From contig JBBRPS010000517.1 of the NCBI GenBank assembly GCA_038227745.1, forward strand, positions 1-7,460: DNA of 7,460 nt. Reading direction: 5' to 3'. The stretch comes from DASPXY01 sp038227745 (GTDB lineage: Bacteria; Planctomycetota; Planctomycetia; Gemmatales; Gemmataceae). The position numbers were made by a program, and so were the translations under genes. Within the stretch, counting starts at the first letter, position 1, and each line of letters starts with the position of its first letter. Below the pieces are notes generated by a model that had not been told where the DNA came from, searched no databases, and was given only the letters and a program-made list of their open reading frames with translations. Below are positions 6,779-7,460 of the stretch, piece by piece.

Positions 6779-7004
6779 ACCCGTGCTACTCTGCTGGCAG
6801 GTCTGGGTCCGGCAGTGATGCGGCCCTTTCGGAGAGAGAAGGTCAGCGACCGGAAGGTACGACTATTCGCGTGTGCTTGTCGCCCGTCGTGTTTGGCCGC
6901 TCCCGAAGGACGAGCGCAGTCGATGGGCTATTGAGTTCGCGGATCGGCACGCGGACCAGATGGTCACCAGAGAGATACGGTACACCACGGAGGAAGCCGC
7001 TTGA
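6779..7004 (+). pseudogene. Frameshifted, truncated remnant of a Gemmata-type hypothetical protein family (SDRKxRLFACAC ... DERSR)
   Basis: From about 6779 one frame reads TRATLLAGLGPAVMRPFRRE followed by KVSDRKVRLFACACR (to 6883). The next frame over then reads RRVWPLPKDERSRWAIEFAD and on to EEAA, stopping at TGA 7002-7004. Together these match, from memory, the start of a large family in Gemmataceae with the pattern 'MTEAEWLxxxDPxxMLxFLRxKxSDRKLRLFACACCRRxWxLLxDERSRxAVExAERxADG', often annotated only as hypothetical. The switch falls at tgt cgc c cgt cgt (6878-6890), where one extra C near 6881-6884 restores the reading. The start codon is gone (no ATG, GTG or TTG at the expected position) and the rest of the protein after the first 70 or so residues is missing. 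It is read away from the neighbouring minus-strand genes and is unlikely to make a product. Confidence 0.65.
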
Positions 7005-7104
7005 CCAGTCCATCCGCATGTAGGTCGCCGCCCACAGATCCTGGGCGCCGGGGGGGCGCGGGCTACCCGGTCGAACCTTCACCGCCGCAACATCCCAGAC
7101 AAGG

Positions 7105-7128
7105 CCTGCTCGGCAAGAACCGAGCAGG
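7105..7128 (-). terminator. Terminator candidate for the Rpn/DUF4351-type gene
   Basis: A perfect 9-bp stem, cctgctcgg (7105-7113) with ccgagcagg (7120-7128), encloses a 6-base loop. It begins 23 bases beyond the stop of the minus-strand gene at 7152. Read leftward, the stem is followed by ccttgtct, a weakly T-rich tail. A second small hairpin (7127-7131 with 7136-7140, ggagc/gctcc) sits directly before it. Placement suits an intrinsic terminator, though the T-tract is poor. Confidence 0.5.
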
Positions 7129-7151
7129 AGCGTCAGCTCCAGCGCTCCGCG

Positions 7152-7460
7152 TCAGCGCGCCGCTTCCAGCACCTCCTGCCACGAGTTCACTTCCAGCGAC
7201 CGCAGGAAAAGTCGGTCGAGATAGTCGAGATCCTGAATGGCCTCGATCACCTCCCTCACCTCCGCGGGCGCGGCGCCGAAGCGCTTCCCCCCCGCCAGAA
7301 GGAGTGCCCTGTGGGCGTGCTGTAGTTCTCCTCGGACAATGCCCTGCTGGATGCCCTGCTGGATGCCCTGCTGGATGCCCTGCTGGATGCCCTCTTGAAC
7401 GATCACCTGGTAAGTCGTCGATTCTTCCATCGCAATCACTCCCCGCAAAAGGTGGTTAAT
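7152..7460 (-). CDS. C-terminal part of an Rpn-family / DUF4351-type protein (PD-(D/E)XK transposase-like), 5' end beyond the window
   Basis: The frame is open from the right edge, reading INHLLRGVIAMEESTTYQVI, then GIQQ repeats, then a helical block (KRFGAAPAEVREVIEAIQDL ... LEVNSWQEVLEAA). Rpn and related PD-(D/E)XK nuclease-like proteins commonly have 'LLxGVxxMxESxTYQAIxEEG', a Q/E/G-rich linker and a closing 'RFGxPxxxxxxxIxxIxDLxxLxxLxxRxLxxxSWxELL' domain (DUF4351). Only this C-terminal half is visible; the nuclease core would lie upstream, outside the window. The ATG at 7428-7430 with GGGGAG eight bases before it would allow a free-standing 92-residue protein, so a truncated gene is the alternative. 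Rpn proteins promote RecA-independent DNA exchange; that role is family knowledge, not shown here. The tail ends in a hairpin terminator candidate. Confidence 0.75.
   Translation of the reverse strand: MNHLLRGVIAMEESTTYQVIVQEGIQQGIQQGIQQGIQQGIVRGELQHAHRALLLAGGKRFGAAPAEVREVIEAIQDLDYLDRLFLRSLEVNSWQEVLEAAR
7339..7393 (-). repeat. 12-bp in-frame tandem repeat (about 4.5 copies) encoding GIQQ
   Basis: The unit atgccctgctgg on the plus strand is repeated without change at 7339-7350, 7351-7362, 7363-7374 and 7375-7386, followed by a partial copy. On the coding (minus) strand it gives Gly-Ile-Gln-Gln per unit. Because the unit is a multiple of three, gain or loss of copies would change linker length without breaking the frame. 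The perfect identity of the copies indicates recent expansion by slippage. Confidence 0.9.

Noticed and set aside
5203..6780. 525-codon minus-strand frame over the first half of the TPR gene
   Set aside because: The product is almost all Arg, Pro, Gly and Ala, typical of an out-of-frame reading of GC-rich DNA. The overlapping frame has TPR motifs and an AGGAG.
4461..6818. 785-codon open frame on the plus strand, and a 572-codon one at 2709-4427
   Set aside because: Both lie entirely antisense to the TPR-CHAT gene. Their repetitive LAQRL/ERLG-type proteins mirror the TPR periodicity and GC-rich codon bias of the real strand. They have no ribosome binding site or domain.
6843..7082. 79-codon minus-strand frame
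   Set aside because: It is antisense to the recognisable frameshifted remnant, has no Shine-Dalgarno sequence and no recognisable motif.
7339..7393. Possible CRISPR or other spaced array
   Set aside because: The 12-bp units are contiguous with no spacers and lie in frame inside a coding region.

Overview
The window looks like a piece of a high-GC planctomycete chromosome, most likely from the Gemmata group (Gemmataceae). This is inferred from the very GC-rich third codon positions, a giant TPR-CHAT protein, a remnant of a 'SDRKxRLFACAC ... DERSR' hypothetical-protein family that I associate with Gemmata-type genomes, a GIQQ-repeat/DUF4351-type tail of an Rpn-family protein, and many palindromic intergenic repeats. 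No database search was possible, so family names rest on recognised motifs.

Layout. The left quarter (1-1800) is a graveyard of mobile and decayed sequence with no gene I would call intact. It holds the last 15 codons of what may be a transposase (1-48) and a possible insertion-sequence end (about 107-127). A 73-bp near-perfect palindrome (325-397) follows, with a trail of related CCCTTTCTGCC units to 491. An open frame (580-1119) reads like the C-terminal end of an RTX/calcium-binding repeat protein without its front. A REPIN-like pair of inverted hairpins starts 2 bases after that frame's stop (1122-1198). After an AT-richer patch come a 60-bp-spaced direct repeat and a short coding-like tail ending at 1694. 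A second REP-type inverted repeat (1696-1760) lies 48 bases beyond the stop of the main gene.

The centre (1812-6608, minus strand) is one gene of 1598 codons. It has about 24 TPR/kinesin-light-chain-type repeats of 42 residues, a helical linker, and a C-terminal CHAT (caspase-like) domain. The CHAT cysteine is present (Cys1504), but the usual ATHG catalytic histidine motif reads AVPG (Pro1426). The product is therefore predicted to be a pseudoprotease, or a scaffold/sensor rather than a working peptidase. It has a clear Shine-Dalgarno sequence.

The right end carries a frameshifted remnant on the plus strand (about 6779-7004), then on the minus strand the C-terminal part of an Rpn/DUF4351-type protein (7152-7460). 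That gene has a 12-bp in-frame tandem repeat and a hairpin terminator candidate just beyond its stop. It probably enters the window from the right. I see no operon linking it to the TPR-CHAT gene: the gap is over 500 bases and contains a terminator candidate and the decayed gene. I found no tRNA, rRNA, riboswitch or CRISPR array.
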